64,000 bases of DNA from RCIO01 sp965232405 (GCA_965232405.1 OZ246966.1:2604001-2668000), one strand, 5' to 3'; counted from the stretch's first letter, positions 29,480-38,214 are shown. The notes: generated from the letters alone by a model not told the origin. A program made the numbers and translations.

Positions 29480-29556
29480 AATCTGGCACAAGTGGATCGG
29501 CTTTCCTCCTCCCAAGACCGGTCCGGAATGGGCGGTCGCGAATGACCGCCCTTTTT
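29480..29556 (+). ncRNA. Candidate trans-acting small RNA with CCTCCTCCC loop and intrinsic terminator
   Basis: In the 212-base gap after the TerB-like gene, GGATCGG (29494-29500) pairs with CCGGTCC (29518-29524; one G-U). The 17-base loop shows CCTCCTCCC (29505-29513), complementary to a Shine-Dalgarno sequence. A strong terminator hairpin with a T-run follows at 29530-29556. This layout, an anti-ribosome-site loop followed by a terminator, resembles the alpha-r14/NfeR-type small RNAs of rhizobia and the CcsR-type RNAs of Rhodobacter, as I recall them. The terminator is 117 bases past the upstream stop, too far to be simply its 3' end. The 5' end is only a guess. Confidence 0.6.
29530..29556 (+). 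terminator. Rho-independent terminator
   Basis: GGGCGGTC (29530-29537) and GACCGCCC (29544-29551) form a perfect 8-bp GC-rich stem around GCGAAT, followed by TTTTT (29552-29556). It would end the candidate small RNA and any read-through from the TerB-like gene. Confidence 0.9.
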
Positions 29557-29625
29557 GATATTCCCTTCCTTGTATCCGTGGCTGCGATCTGCACACTCTC
29601 GCATTGAATTGCGTGGAGGCTATTG

Positions 29626-30375
29626 ATGGGCAGCAAAGTTGCGGTGGTTACCGGTGCCGGCAGCGGAATCGGCAGGGCAGTGGCGGTCTCTCTGGCCGCC
29701 GAAGGCTGGTCCGTCATGTGTTGCGGGCGGCGCCTCGACGCGCTTGAAGAAACCGTGGCCAGGGCCGAAGGCCCCGGCACCGCCGTGGCTGTGGCATGCG
29801 ACGTGACCGACGAAACCCAGGTCGATGCGCTGTTTGCGCAGGTGGAGAAGGAGTTCGGCCGCGTCGACATGCTTTTCAACAATGCTGGCATGGGCGCGAA
29901 GGGCATGACCATCGACGAGATGTCGGTCGATCTTTGGCGGCAGGTGGTCGATGTCAATCTGACCGGCTCGTTCCTGTGCGCTCGCGCGGCCTTTGCGCTC
30001 ATGCGCAGGCAGTCGCCGCAGGGCGGGCGCATCATCAATAACGGTTCGATCTCGGCCTATGCGCCGCGGCCGGGTTCTGCCGCCTACACCTCGACCAAAC
30101 ATGCCATAACCGGTTTGACCAAGACGCTGGCGCTCGACGGGCGGCCCTTCGACATTGCCTGCGGGCAGATCGACATCGGCAACGCGGAGACCGAACTTGC
30201 ATCGGCGATGGCCAAGGGCGTTCCACAGGCCAACGGAACGATAGCGCCCGAACCGCTGATGGATGTGCAGCGCGTGGCGGAGGCTGTATCCTACATGGCC
30301 GGCCTGCCGCTTGACGCCAATGTGCTGTTCCTGACCGTCATGGCGACCAAGATGCCGTTTGTGGGCCGGGGCTGA
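29626..30375 (+). CDS. SDR family oxidoreductase
   Basis: This 249-residue classical short-chain dehydrogenase/reductase has the NAD(P) motif TGAGSGIGRA, NNAGMG, the catalytic Ser in NGSISAYAPRPGS and YTSTK for Tyr and Lys. The substrate cannot be told. ATG 29626 is chosen over TTG 29623 because GGAGG lies six bases before it. C-terminal residues LDANVLFLTVMATKMPFVGRG resemble a common rhizobial SDR subgroup. A tiny candidate reading frame and the SLC13 permease follow in the same direction. Confidence 0.9.
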   Translation: MGSKVAVVTGAGSGIGRAVAVSLAAEGWSVMCCGRRLDALEETVARAEGPGTAVAVACDVTDETQVDALFAQVEKEFGRVDMLFNNAGMGAKGMTIDEMSVDLWRQVVDVNLTGSFLCARAAFALMRRQSPQGGRIINNGSISAYAPRPGSAAYTSTKHAITGLTKTLALDGRPFDIACGQIDIGNAETELASAMAKGVPQANGTIAPEPLMDVQRVAEAVSYMAGLPLDANVLFLTVMATKMPFVGRG

Positions 30376-30388
30376 GGAGGCAACCGCC

Positions 30389-30454
30389 ATGCGCAAGGGC
30401 ACTGAATTAGGAGGGCTGGCCGCGGTTTCGTTCCGCGGCATCCACTCCCTCTAG
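30389..30454 (+). CDS. Possible 21-residue leader peptide upstream of the SLC13 permease
   Basis: AGGAGG (30375-30380), eight bases, then ATG 30389 opens a 21-codon frame ending at TAG 30452-30454. The peptide begins MRKGTELGGL. Its 3' half contains a hairpin, CCGCGG (30420-30425) with CCGCGG (30433-30438). A second palindrome, GCCGTCC-T-GGACGGC, lies at 30463-30477. The strong ribosome site right after the SDR stop is unusual if nothing is translated. It may be a leader peptide or chance; no homologue is recalled. Confidence 0.3.
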   Translation: MRKGTELGGLAAVSFRGIHSL

Positions 30455-30541
30455 GCGATCCCGCCGTCCTGGACGGCAAGCTGCCAAGCACCCTGTCCAA
30501 CCTGCACCGCAACAAGGCTTGTGCCCCGGAGCGAACCCTGA

Positions 30542-32317
30542 ATGAGCAGTTTTCTGGCTGACTACAGTGCTGTCATTGCCCTGGTCCTGCTTGTCGGGCT
30601 GTTCGCCATGTTTGTCATCGAGCGGTATCCGCCCGAAGTAACGGCGGTAGGCTTTGCGGCGCTGTTTGTCCTGCTGGGTTTCGTTTCGGCCGACGAGGCG
30701 CTGGCGGTGTTCTCCAACCCGGCGCCGATTACCATCGGGGCAATGTTCGTGCTTTCGGGCGCGCTGGTGCGCACGGGCGTACTCGACGCACTGGCCGAAA
30801 CCGTTCTGGGCCGCGCCACCGAAACCCCCATTCTTGCGATCGTGCTGTTCATATTCGCAGCTATTGTCGCTTCGGCCTTCATGAACAACACGCCCGTCGT
30901 GCTGGTTCTCATCCCGATTGCGATCCGTTTCGCCGCCGCGATGGGCATTGCCTCCACCCGGCTGCTCATCCCACTGTCCTATGCGGCCATTCTGGGCGGC
31001 ACATGTACGCTGATCGGCACCTCCACCAACCTGCTGGTCGACGGCATTGCGACCCGCGCCGGCATGGAGCCCTTCTCGATCTTCGAGATCACGCCGGTGG
31101 GCGTCGTGGCGACACTGACCGGCGTTTCGGTGATGGCAATCCTTGGCTGGTTCCTGCTGCCCGACCGGCGCGGAAGCGCCGAGGACGCACCGATGCTGGA
31201 GACCGAGTTCCTGTCGGAAGTCACCATCCGCAACGAGGACAAGTTCGCCGGCCAGAAGATCTCGGAAATCGCAGACTTCAAGCGTCCGGGCCTGAGGGTC
31301 ACCGGCCTTCGCACCGGCGGCAAGGTTATCCGCGGCGATCTAGGCGAGCGCGAATTGAAGAAGGGCGATTCGCTGATCGTTGTCGGCACGTCGTCAGAAC
31401 TGCTGACGCTGAACAAGCGGGCAGCGTTGCGGGTTGGCCTCCGGCGTGGCGTCGATACCGGTGCGGACAAGGTTGCGGTGGAAGCGATCGTCGCGCCGCA
31501 AAAGGCGAGCGCCGGGCATCGCATCGCCGATCTCATGCTCGGACGGCGTTACGGCGTGCGCGTGCTTGGTGCCCACCGGCACAAGCACATTCCCGGCCCC
31601 GACCTGGAAAATGTCAGGCTGCGTCCCGCTGACAAACTATTGCTCGAAGGTTCGCCGCAGGGCTTCGATGCACTCGCCGAAGAAGCCGATCTCGTTGCCG
31701 TGTCGCGACCGGGTGGCCGCGCATTCAGGCGCGACCGCGCGCCGATTGCCATTGGCGCACTGGCTGTGGTCGTTCTACTTGCCGCAGCCGGCTTCATGGA
31801 TATCAGCATGCTGGCCATTCTGGCGGTCGCGGCGATCCTGCTTTTGCGCTGCATCGACGGAGAGGAGGCATGGGCCTCGATCGAGGGTTCGATCCTCGTT
31901 CTCATCTTCGCCATGCTGGTGGTCGGCGCGGGGCTTCAGCAGACCGGTGCGGTGGAACTTGTTGTCATGGGGATCGCGCCGCTACTGGCTGACATGCCGC
32001 CATTGCTCACCCTGCTGGCGATATTCTTCATCACCTCGATTTTCACCGAGCTGGTGACCAACAACGCGATCGCAGTGATCATGACGCCGATCGTCATCGG
32101 GCTTGCAGCGCAGATGGGGTTTGACCCGAGGCCATTCGTGATTGCCGTGATGATCGGCGCAAGTGCCAGTTTCGCGACGCCGATCGGCTACCAGACCAAC
32201 ACGCTGGTCTATGGTGCCGGCAATTACCGGTTCCTCGACTTCATGAAGATCGGCATTCCGATGAACATCGCGGTGGGGCTGGCCAGCACATTCACCATCT
32301 GGATGATGTTTTTCTAA
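30542..32317 (+). CDS. SLC13/DASS-family anion permease with two TrkA-C domains
   Basis: This 591-residue inner-membrane transporter has two hydrophobic halves (about residues 1-200 and 400-591), each a set of membrane helices. Between them lie two soluble TrkA-C (RCK_C) domains (about 215-300 and 305-385). Family blocks FMNNTPVVLVLIPIAI and GGTCTLIGTSTNLLVDG, and the matching ELVTNNAIAVIMTPIVIG and TPIGYQTNTLVYGAGNY, are the two substrate/Na+ loops. It probably imports a di- or tricarboxylate, sulfate or another anion. Its stop overlaps that of the convergent aminotransferase by 4 bases. Confidence 0.9.
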   Translation: MSSFLADYSAVIALVLLVGLFAMFVIERYPPEVTAVGFAALFVLLGFVSADEALAVFSNPAPITIGAMFVLSGALVRTGVLDALAETVLGRATETPILAIVLFIFAAIVASAFMNNTPVVLVLIPIAIRFAAAMGIASTRLLIPLSYAAILGGTCTLIGTSTNLLVDGIATRAGMEPFSIFEITPVGVVATLTGVSVMAILGWFLLPDRRGSAEDAPMLETEFLSEVTIRNEDKFAGQKISEIADFKRPGLRVTGLRTGGKVIRGDLGERELKKGDSLIVVGTSSELLTLNKRAALRVGLRRGVDTGADKVAVEAIVAPQKASAGHRIADLMLGRRYGVRVLGAHRHKHIPGPDLENVRLRPADKLLLEGSPQGFDALAEEADLVAVSRPGGRAFRRDRAPIAIGALAVVVLLAAAGFMDISMLAILAVAAILLLRCIDGEEAWASIEGSILVLIFAMLVVGAGLQQTGAVELVVMGIAPLLADMPPLLTLLAIFFITSIFTELVTNNAIAVIMTPIVIGLAAQMGFDPRPFVIAVMIGASASFATPIGYQTNTLVYGAGNYRFLDFMKIGIPMNIAVGLASTFTIWMMFF

Positions 32318-33498
32318 CCAGCCAGATAGTCGCCGATGCGCTCGATGGCGCGTAGGATGTTCTCCTCCGAATTGGCGTAGGAGAGGCGGATGTAGCCTTC
32401 GCCGTGAACACCGAAATCGGGGCCGCCGATCAGCGCCACGCCTGCGTCTTCCAGCAGGCTCGATGCCAATGCCTTGGCCTTGCGGCCGGTGTCTTTGATG
32501 TTGGGGAACGCATAAAATGCGCCCTTGGGCGTCGCGCAGGAAATTCCGTCCAGTTCGTTGAGCCCTTCGACCACCGTCTGCCGGCGTCTGTCGAAGGCAC
32601 GCATCATATGCTCGACCTCGTCCTGCGGGCCGTCGATTGCCGCGATTCCGGCAAACTGGCTGGGCGCGTTCACACATGACCAGCAATTGACGGCAAGCTT
32701 GCGGACCTTGTCGTAGAGGTTGTTGCTTTCGGGGCCGTTCGGCCAGATCGACCAGCCCATGCGCCAGCCCGTCATCGCCCAGGTCTTCGACCAACCATTG
32801 AGCAGGATCAGCCGGTCGCGGATTTCGGGGAAGGTGAGAAGCGAGCAATGTTCCTCGCCGTCATAGGTCATGACGTCGTAGATCTCGTCGGACAGGATCG
32901 CGACGTCCGGAAAATCGGCGAGACCCGCGACCAGCTTCTCGATTTCAGCGCGTGGCGTCACGCCGCCAGTGGGGTTGGCGGGCGAGTTGAGGATCAGAAG
33001 CCGCGTCTGCGGGGTGATGAGCGCCAACGTTTCGTCGGCCGAAAAGGCAAAATCGTTCTCCTCGCGGATGGGCACCGGCACCGGCCGCGCGCCGGTGTAT
33101 TCGATCATGGAACGATAAATCGGGAAGCCGGGGTCGGGGTAGAGGATCTCTGCACCCGGTTCGCCGAACATGGTGATCGCCGCAAACATGGTCGGCTTGC
33201 CGCCGGGCATGATCATCACATTGTCGGGCGAGACCTCAACGCCGGTCGTCGTCAGCATACGTCGCACCACAGCCTCCCGCGTGGCGAGCAGGCCATTGGC
33301 GGGCGTGTAGCCGTGATGGCCGTCGCGCATAGCCTTGATGGCGGCCTCGACAATGTGGTCAGGCGTGCGGAAATCCGGCTGACCGATGCCGAGATTGATG
33401 ATGTCGCGACCGGAATGCGCGAGTTCGGTCGCGCGGGCCAGCACAGCGAATGCGTTTTCCTCGTCGATGCGATCGAAGGCCGATATCGTTTGGAGCAT
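32314..33498 (-). CDS. PLP-dependent aminotransferase, class I fold (AspC/AlaT-like)
   Basis: The 394-residue class I/II aminotransferase has the usual blocks INLGIGQPDFRTPDHIVEAA, GYTPANG, NSPANPTGG, DEIYD and the PLP lysine in GWSKTWAMTGWRMGW. Arg in YIRLSYANSEENI binds the substrate carboxylate. The substrate amino acid is not determinable. The ATG at 33498 begins the conserved part; another in-frame ATG at 33534 is possible, and neither has a strong ribosome site. The frame is open further to 33759 but overlaps the divergent GNAT gene. Confidence 0.9.
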   Translation of the reverse strand: MLQTISAFDRIDEENAFAVLARATELAHSGRDIINLGIGQPDFRTPDHIVEAAIKAMRDGHHGYTPANGLLATREAVVRRMLTTTGVEVSPDNVMIMPGGKPTMFAAITMFGEPGAEILYPDPGFPIYRSMIEYTGARPVPVPIREENDFAFSADETLALITPQTRLLILNSPANPTGGVTPRAEIEKLVAGLADFPDVAILSDEIYDVMTYDGEEHCSLLTFPEIRDRLILLNGWSKTWAMTGWRMGWSIWPNGPESNNLYDKVRKLAVNCWSCVNAPSQFAGIAAIDGPQDEVEHMMRAFDRRRQTVVEGLNELDGISCATPKGAFYAFPNIKDTGRKAKALASSLLEDAGVALIGGPDFGVHGEGYIRLSYANSEENILRAIERIGDYLAG

Positions 33499-33569
33499 AT
33501 GGGGAGCCTGCGTGGTCCTTTTTCGAGCACGCATTTCTTGAGAGCCTTGGCCGGGCTTGTCAATTCGGG

Positions 33570-34277
33570 ATGCAAACCGTGAACGCCGACCTTTCGAAAT
33601 GGGTGCCGCGCGAGCGGCCGGGCCGGGAAACGCTTGAAGGCGGGCTGGTGCACCTCGAACCGCTCGATGCCAGGCAGCACGCTGACGGGCTTTATTCGGT
33701 ATCCACCGTGCCAGACGCGATGGATCGTTTCCGCTATCTCGGCAACGACTATCCGCCAAAATCGCGAGAGGAATTTCAGCCGTGGCTGGACAGGGCGGCG
33801 GCGAGCGATGACCCGCGCCATTATGCGGTGATCGACAGGCAAACCGGGGCGGTGCTGGGGAGGCAGGCGCTGATGCGGATCGACACCATCAATGGAGTGA
33901 TCGAGATCGGCAACATCTATTGGGGTCCCGACATCGCCAGGACGCCGAAGGCGACCGAGGCGCTTTATCTTTTCGCCAGCTACGCCTTCGACGATCTCGG
34001 CTACCGGCGGTTCGAGTGGAAATGCGACAACAACAACGAACCGTCGAAGAGTGCGGCACTTCGCTTCGGGTTTTCGTTCGAGGGTGTGTTCAGGCAGCAC
34101 ATGGTGATGAAAGGCAAAAACCGGGATACGGCCTGGTTCGCCATGCTCGATCATGAGTGGCCGGTGCTGAAGCAGGCGTTCGAGCGCTGGCTCGACCCCG
34201 CCAACTTCGATGCCGACGGGCGGCAGAATGAACGGCTGGCCGATATCCGCACGGCACTGGCCGCAGGTTCTCTCTGA
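33570..34277 (+). CDS. GNAT acetyltransferase, RimJ/RimL type
   Basis: This 235-residue protein matches the RimJ/RimL-like GNAT subgroup, with HLEPLDARQHADGLY, HYAVIDRQTGAVLGRQAL, EIGNIYWGPDIARTPKATEA and the acetyl-CoA region WKCDNNNEPSKSAALRFGF. The start MQTVNADLSKWVP at 33570 is more likely than the 40-codon extension overlapping the aminotransferase start. Substrate unknown. It is divergent from the aminotransferase gene. Confidence 0.88.
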   Translation: MQTVNADLSKWVPRERPGRETLEGGLVHLEPLDARQHADGLYSVSTVPDAMDRFRYLGNDYPPKSREEFQPWLDRAAASDDPRHYAVIDRQTGAVLGRQALMRIDTINGVIEIGNIYWGPDIARTPKATEALYLFASYAFDDLGYRRFEWKCDNNNEPSKSAALRFGFSFEGVFRQHMVMKGKNRDTAWFAMLDHEWPVLKQAFERWLDPANFDADGRQNERLADIRTALAAGSL

Positions 34278-34324
34278 CGTTATAGGTCTCGCGTCGCAGC
34301 AATGACCGGAGGCCGACAGGCAAG

Positions 34325-34525
34325 ATGCGGGAAAACCGAAATGCGCTGATCGCGGCGGCCATCATCATGGCGGCCTTCGTGCTGGTCGCGTTCTACCTGC
34401 CGGATATCATGTTGGCGGCCGGCAATGTCTCGCCGATAGCGGCGGCCTTCGTGGCTATCGCCTTCGTGGCGGCTTTCTTTCTGGTTTTCTGGCTGCGTGG
34501 GCGCCGCCGCAACGGGAGTGGATAA
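34325..34525 (+). CDS. Small two-helix membrane protein
   Basis: This 66-residue protein has two hydrophobic helices (about residues 8-30 and 36-57) separated by a short loop, and a basic end (LRGRRRNGSG). GGAGG lies about 11 bases upstream of the ATG. Its stop is 2 bases before the ATG of the epimerase-like gene, and the ribosome site of that gene lies inside this one, so translation may be coupled. Function unknown; no homologue recognised. Confidence 0.6.
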   Translation: MRENRNALIAAAIIMAAFVLVAFYLPDIMLAAGNVSPIAAAFVAIAFVAAFFLVFWLRGRRRNGSG

Positions 34526-34527
34526 TC

Positions 34528-35505
34528 ATGCGAGTTCTGGTAACCGGTGCGGCCGGCATGATCGGCCGCAAACTTGCGGTGCGTCTGGCTGCCGACGGCG
34601 AGGTGGCTGGCAGGAAGATCACCGCACTCGATCTGCACGATGTCGTCACGCCAACCATCCCGCAGGCGACGTTCGCTTGCGACACCTTTGTCGGTGACTT
34701 GGCCGACCCCGCGCAGATCGCGACTCTGATCGGGCGAAAGCCCGAGCTTGTTTTCCATCTTGCCGGCGTCGTTTCGGGCGAGGCGGAATCCAATTTCGAT
34801 CTCGGCTACCGGGTCAATCTCGACGGATCGCGAGCGTTGTTCGACGCCATCAGGCTGTCGGGCACGAAGCCACGCGTTGTGTTTTCCTCTTCGATCGCCG
34901 TGTTCGGCGGTCCGTTCCCGGATGTGATTGATGACGAGTTCCATACTGTGCCGCTGACATCCTACGGCACCCAGAAGCTGATGACCGAGGGATTTCTGGT
35001 CGACTACACGCGTCGCGGCTTCATGGACGGGATAGGCATCCGCCTGCCTACGATCTGCGTCAGGCCGGGCAAGCCGAACAAGGCGGCTTCAGGTTTCTTT
35101 TCCAACATCATCCGCGAGCCGCTTGCGGGGAAGGAAGCGGTGCTTCCGGTGCCGCGCTCGGTCGTTCATACGCATGCAAGTCCGCGCTCTGCCGTGGGCT
35201 TCCTCATACATGCGGCAGGGCTCGACGGCGAAGCAGTCGGACCTAGGCGCTGCCTCAACATGCCGGGCGTTGCCGTAACCGTCGGCGAGCAGATCGAGGC
35301 GCTGGAGCGCGTGGCCGGCTCAAAGGTCGCGGCGCTGGTTCGCGACGAGCCAGACGAGACAATCTGGTCGATCGTGAAATTCTGGTCGACGCGATTTGAT
35401 GCCAAGCGCGCGCGGGAACTCGGTTTTGCGGCCGAATCCAGCTTCGATGAAATCGTGAAAATTCACATCGACGAGGAGCTGGACGGAAAAATCCCGGCTC
35501 TTTGA
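34528..35505 (+). CDS. denD: NAD-dependent epimerase/dehydratase family, D-erythronate dehydrogenase-like
   Basis: This 325-residue extended SDR has the Rossmann motif VTGAAGMIGRK, LVFHLAGVVSGEAE, the Ser in VVFSSSIAVFGG and the catalytic YGTQK. The sequence as a whole resembles DenD, which oxidises D-erythronate at C2 in tetronate breakdown. The usual partners (OtnK-type kinase, OtnC aldolase, OtnI isomerase) are not next to it, so the assignment to this substrate is tentative. GGGAG lies nine bases before the start. Confidence 0.72.
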   Translation: MRVLVTGAAGMIGRKLAVRLAADGEVAGRKITALDLHDVVTPTIPQATFACDTFVGDLADPAQIATLIGRKPELVFHLAGVVSGEAESNFDLGYRVNLDGSRALFDAIRLSGTKPRVVFSSSIAVFGGPFPDVIDDEFHTVPLTSYGTQKLMTEGFLVDYTRRGFMDGIGIRLPTICVRPGKPNKAASGFFSNIIREPLAGKEAVLPVPRSVVHTHASPRSAVGFLIHAAGLDGEAVGPRRCLNMPGVAVTVGEQIEALERVAGSKVAALVRDEPDETIWSIVKFWSTRFDAKRARELGFAAESSFDEIVKIHIDEELDGKIPAL

Positions 35506-35513
35506 GATTGGCG

Positions 35514-36581
35514 TCAGGCCGACAGGCTGGCCATCAGAAGCGTGAGGCCAAGCAGGAAGACCAGTGCTGCGCCAACAATCTCGATAGCGGCGTGAAGGGT
35601 TTCGCTGCGGCCGCCCCCACCAGCCAGCAAGACTGCCCAGTTCTTTGCGGTCACGGCCAGCGTGGCGAGAACCGATACGGTGATCGCAGTGCCGAGCGAC
35701 ATCGCGAACACCGAGGCAATGCCTGCCGCCCACAATCCGTTCAGGAATGCGAATGAGAGAACGATCAGCGCGCCGGTGCAGGGTCGAAGCCCGACTGCGG
35801 TGATGGCTGTCCATGCTGTACGCCAATTGAACTGATCGCCGCCGATCAGCTCCGGATCAGGCATGTGGTCGTGATCGCAGTGGTCGCCATGCCCGTGCGA
35901 ATGGCCGTGATGATGGTGGTGGCCATGATCGTCGTGGTGATGATGGTCGTGATGTGAGTGGTCATGCGGCGACGCGGCCGAAAGGCTGTGGGCCGGCCTT
36001 GAGCGAAGGCGGGCTACGAGCCGCAGCCCGGCCTTGCGCCACAGCAGCCACAGGCCGAACCCCGTGACCAGCGCATAGCTTGCAAGTTCGAGAAACCAGG
36101 TTGCGTCGGTCATCGAAACCGTGGTTCCGCGCAGGACGAGAAACACTGCGGCCATCACCACAATTGCCGTGACACCTTGCAGCAGCGCCGACAACAGCGA
36201 GAGCATGATGCCGCGCCTCAGCGCAACCTCATTGGCAAGCATGTAGGATGAGATGACCGCCTTGCCGTGACCGGGGCCTGCCGCGTGGAAAACGCCATAG
36301 GCGAATGACAGGCCGATCAGGACCCAGGCGCCGGATCCGTCCTGTTTCATCGTTTTCAGCGCGCCTGTGAGGGCGCGGTAGAAATCCTGCTGCTGCGTAT
36401 TCACCCAGTTGAGAAAACCACCGAACAGGCCGGTGGATGGCAGTGCGGCCTCGCTGTTGCCGATACCCAGCGAACTCTGTGCAAGCGCCGGGCCGGCCAT
36501 GAGCAACACGGCAACAAGCACCAACACCACGGCGCAGGTCGCCGGGCCCAGCCCCGTGGCTCCTAGGCGCCTAGCTGGCAT
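35514..36581 (-). CDS. Nickel/cobalt efflux-type permease (NicO/RcnA family) with His-rich loop
   Basis: The 355-residue inner-membrane protein has a signal-like N terminus and about six membrane helices. A cytosolic or periplasmic loop (about residues 205-240) is nearly all His, Asp and Gly. The helix AYGVFHAAGPGHGKAVISSYMLA carries the His residues typical of NicO/RcnA. It may export or import Ni2+/Co2+. Its start overlaps the end of the DUF1007 gene by 11 bases; that pairing is common for this permease type and suggests a joint metal-transport role. Confidence 0.88.
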   Translation of the reverse strand: MPARRLGATGLGPATCAVVLVLVAVLLMAGPALAQSSLGIGNSEAALPSTGLFGGFLNWVNTQQQDFYRALTGALKTMKQDGSGAWVLIGLSFAYGVFHAAGPGHGKAVISSYMLANEVALRRGIMLSLLSALLQGVTAIVVMAAVFLVLRGTTVSMTDATWFLELASYALVTGFGLWLLWRKAGLRLVARLRSRPAHSLSAASPHDHSHHDHHHHDDHGHHHHHGHSHGHGDHCDHDHMPDPELIGGDQFNWRTAWTAITAVGLRPCTGALIVLSFAFLNGLWAAGIASVFAMSLGTAITVSVLATLAVTAKNWAVLLAGGGGRSETLHAAIEIVGAALVFLLGLTLLMASLSA

Positions 36582-37236
36582 CGTTGCAGGTCAGTTCGAG
36601 CCGGGTGGCGAAGAGCTTGCCGTAGTCATTGCCCCCCGGGTCGCTGAAAAACGCTTCCGTCAATGTGTCCTGGTTCTGCGCAAGCGCCTCGTCCGGGTCG
36701 GGTCTCACCACGGCTCGCGTGCAGCCTTGCGGCAGGCCATCAACCATCAGGTTCTTGTCCTCGTAGAAGTCGATGGCGGTGTAGAAGGTTGGATCGTAGA
36801 CCCCGAAAGAGACCGTTCCTGCGAGCTTGAGCGGCGATACCGGAACCGACTGAAACAGAATGGCGAGCTGGCTGTTTTCGAATGTCGCGATCAGCTTTTC
36901 CGGCGCCTGCATTTTGACGTCCGCGCCGTCTGCGCTGACAAACTGGAAGTAGTCGAACTCAGCCAGCGAATCGTGAACCACGCCGGCCACCGTTTCCAGC
37001 TCACTTTCGTCCAGTTCAAGATCGCTGTTCTGGTCAAATTCGAGCTGCACCGTGGACGAAAAGAGATCATCGAAACGCCAGACATGGCCAAGCGATTGCA
37101 CCGTGCCGTCCTGTCCGACTGAGACCTCCAGCGTGGCCTCGGCGAATACATGCGGGTGAACGCGAACCGGCGATGTTGCCGCAAGCGTAACGGCGATGCC
37201 GGAGCCAAGTGCCAGCGCGTGTCGACCGATCCGCAT
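36571..37236 (-). CDS. DUF1007 family exported protein
   Basis: This 221-residue protein has a signal peptide (about 1-25). The DUF1007 family features are visible in HPHVFAEATLEV and GHVWRFDDLFSSTV, with a conserved cysteine near the C terminus (LELTCNDAS). DUF1007 proteins are regularly encoded next to NicO permeases, as here, and may bind the metal in the periplasm. The HPH near the start of the mature chain is a possible metal site. Function otherwise unknown. Confidence 0.85.
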   Translation of the reverse strand: MRIGRHALALGSGIAVTLAATSPVRVHPHVFAEATLEVSVGQDGTVQSLGHVWRFDDLFSSTVQLEFDQNSDLELDESELETVAGVVHDSLAEFDYFQFVSADGADVKMQAPEKLIATFENSQLAILFQSVPVSPLKLAGTVSFGVYDPTFYTAIDFYEDKNLMVDGLPQGCTRAVVRPDPDEALAQNQDTLTEAFFSDPGGNDYGKLFATRLELTCNDAS

Positions 37237-37311
37237 GTATTGGAACCCCTACTTTCCGAATGTCGAAACTTGAACCAGAAACGGGCGAAAATTGGACGCC
37301 GCCGCCGGTTC

Positions 37312-38211
37312 CTAGTCCTTGTCGTGGTTTTTCATCCAGCGCGCCAGATAATCAACAAATACACGGATCTTGGCCGGCAGGTAGCGGCGGTGGGGATAGA
37401 CCACGAAAATGCCGCCGCCGGTGGGCACCCAGTCATCGAGCAGCGAAACGAGCTTGCCGCTCGCGAGCGCCGGCTCGGCGATGAAATCCGGCAGGGGCGC
37501 AAATCCCAGCCCGGCAATCGCGGCCGCGCGCGAGGCAATAGGGCTGTTGACTTCCATCCGCCCCGACACGGACACGCTGAGCATCTCGCCATTCGGCTTC
37601 ATGAACGGCCACTGACTCAGCCAGCGTCCGTTGGTGTCGATGATGCAGGGCATGTTGGTGAGATCCTGCGGCTTTTCCGGCCGGCCGTGTTTTTTGATGA
37701 AGTCGGGCGAGGCGCAGAAGCGGATCGCGAACGGGCGCAGGCGGCGCGCCACCAGCGAGGAGTCCTCCATGCGCGTAATGCGGATGGCGACATCGAAGCC
37801 TTCCTCGACAAGATCGACAAAGCGATCGTCCAGCCGGATATCCAGCGTGATGTCGGGATGGTCGGCGGCAAAGTCGATCAATGACTGGCCGATTTCCACA
37901 TCTGCGAAGCTGCGAGGCGCCGAAAGCTTGATGCGGCCCTTCACCTCGCCCGACGTGTCGCGCACCGATTCGGCCAGGGTGTCGATCTCGCGCACGATCT
38001 CGGTTGCACGTTTGTAGTAGGCGTGGCCGGCTTCGGTGAGCGAGAACTGGCGGGTTGTCCGGTTGAGCAATAATGCGCCCAACTCGTCTTCCAGTTCGCG
38101 CACATATTTCGACAGAAGCGCCTTGGACCGGCCGATCTTGCGGGCGGCGGCCGAAAAACCCTCAGCCTCGACCACGTCGATGAAAGCGCGCATGCGGGTC
38201 AGTGTGTCCAA
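37312..38211 (-). CDS. LysR-type transcriptional regulator
   Basis: The 299-residue regulator has an N-terminal winged helix-turn-helix (1-60, FSAAARKIGRSKALLSKYVRELEDELG) and a periplasmic-binding-like effector domain. It belongs to the common CrgA/DmlR-like subgroup. The start is TTG at 38211 with GGGGAG eight bases upstream; the residues MDTLTRMRAF match homologue N termini better than the later ATG. It starts only 3 bases after the amidase gene, so the two are probably transcribed together. Effector and targets are unknown. Confidence 0.9.
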   Translation of the reverse strand: MDTLTRMRAFIDVVEAEGFSAAARKIGRSKALLSKYVRELEDELGALLLNRTTRQFSLTEAGHAYYKRATEIVREIDTLAESVRDTSGEVKGRIKLSAPRSFADVEIGQSLIDFAADHPDITLDIRLDDRFVDLVEEGFDVAIRITRMEDSSLVARRLRPFAIRFCASPDFIKKHGRPEKPQDLTNMPCIIDTNGRWLSQWPFMKPNGEMLSVSVSGRMEVNSPIASRAAAIAGLGFAPLPDFIAEPALASGKLVSLLDDWVPTGGGIFVVYPHRRYLPAKIRVFVDYLARWMKNHDKD

Positions 38212-38214
38212 ACC

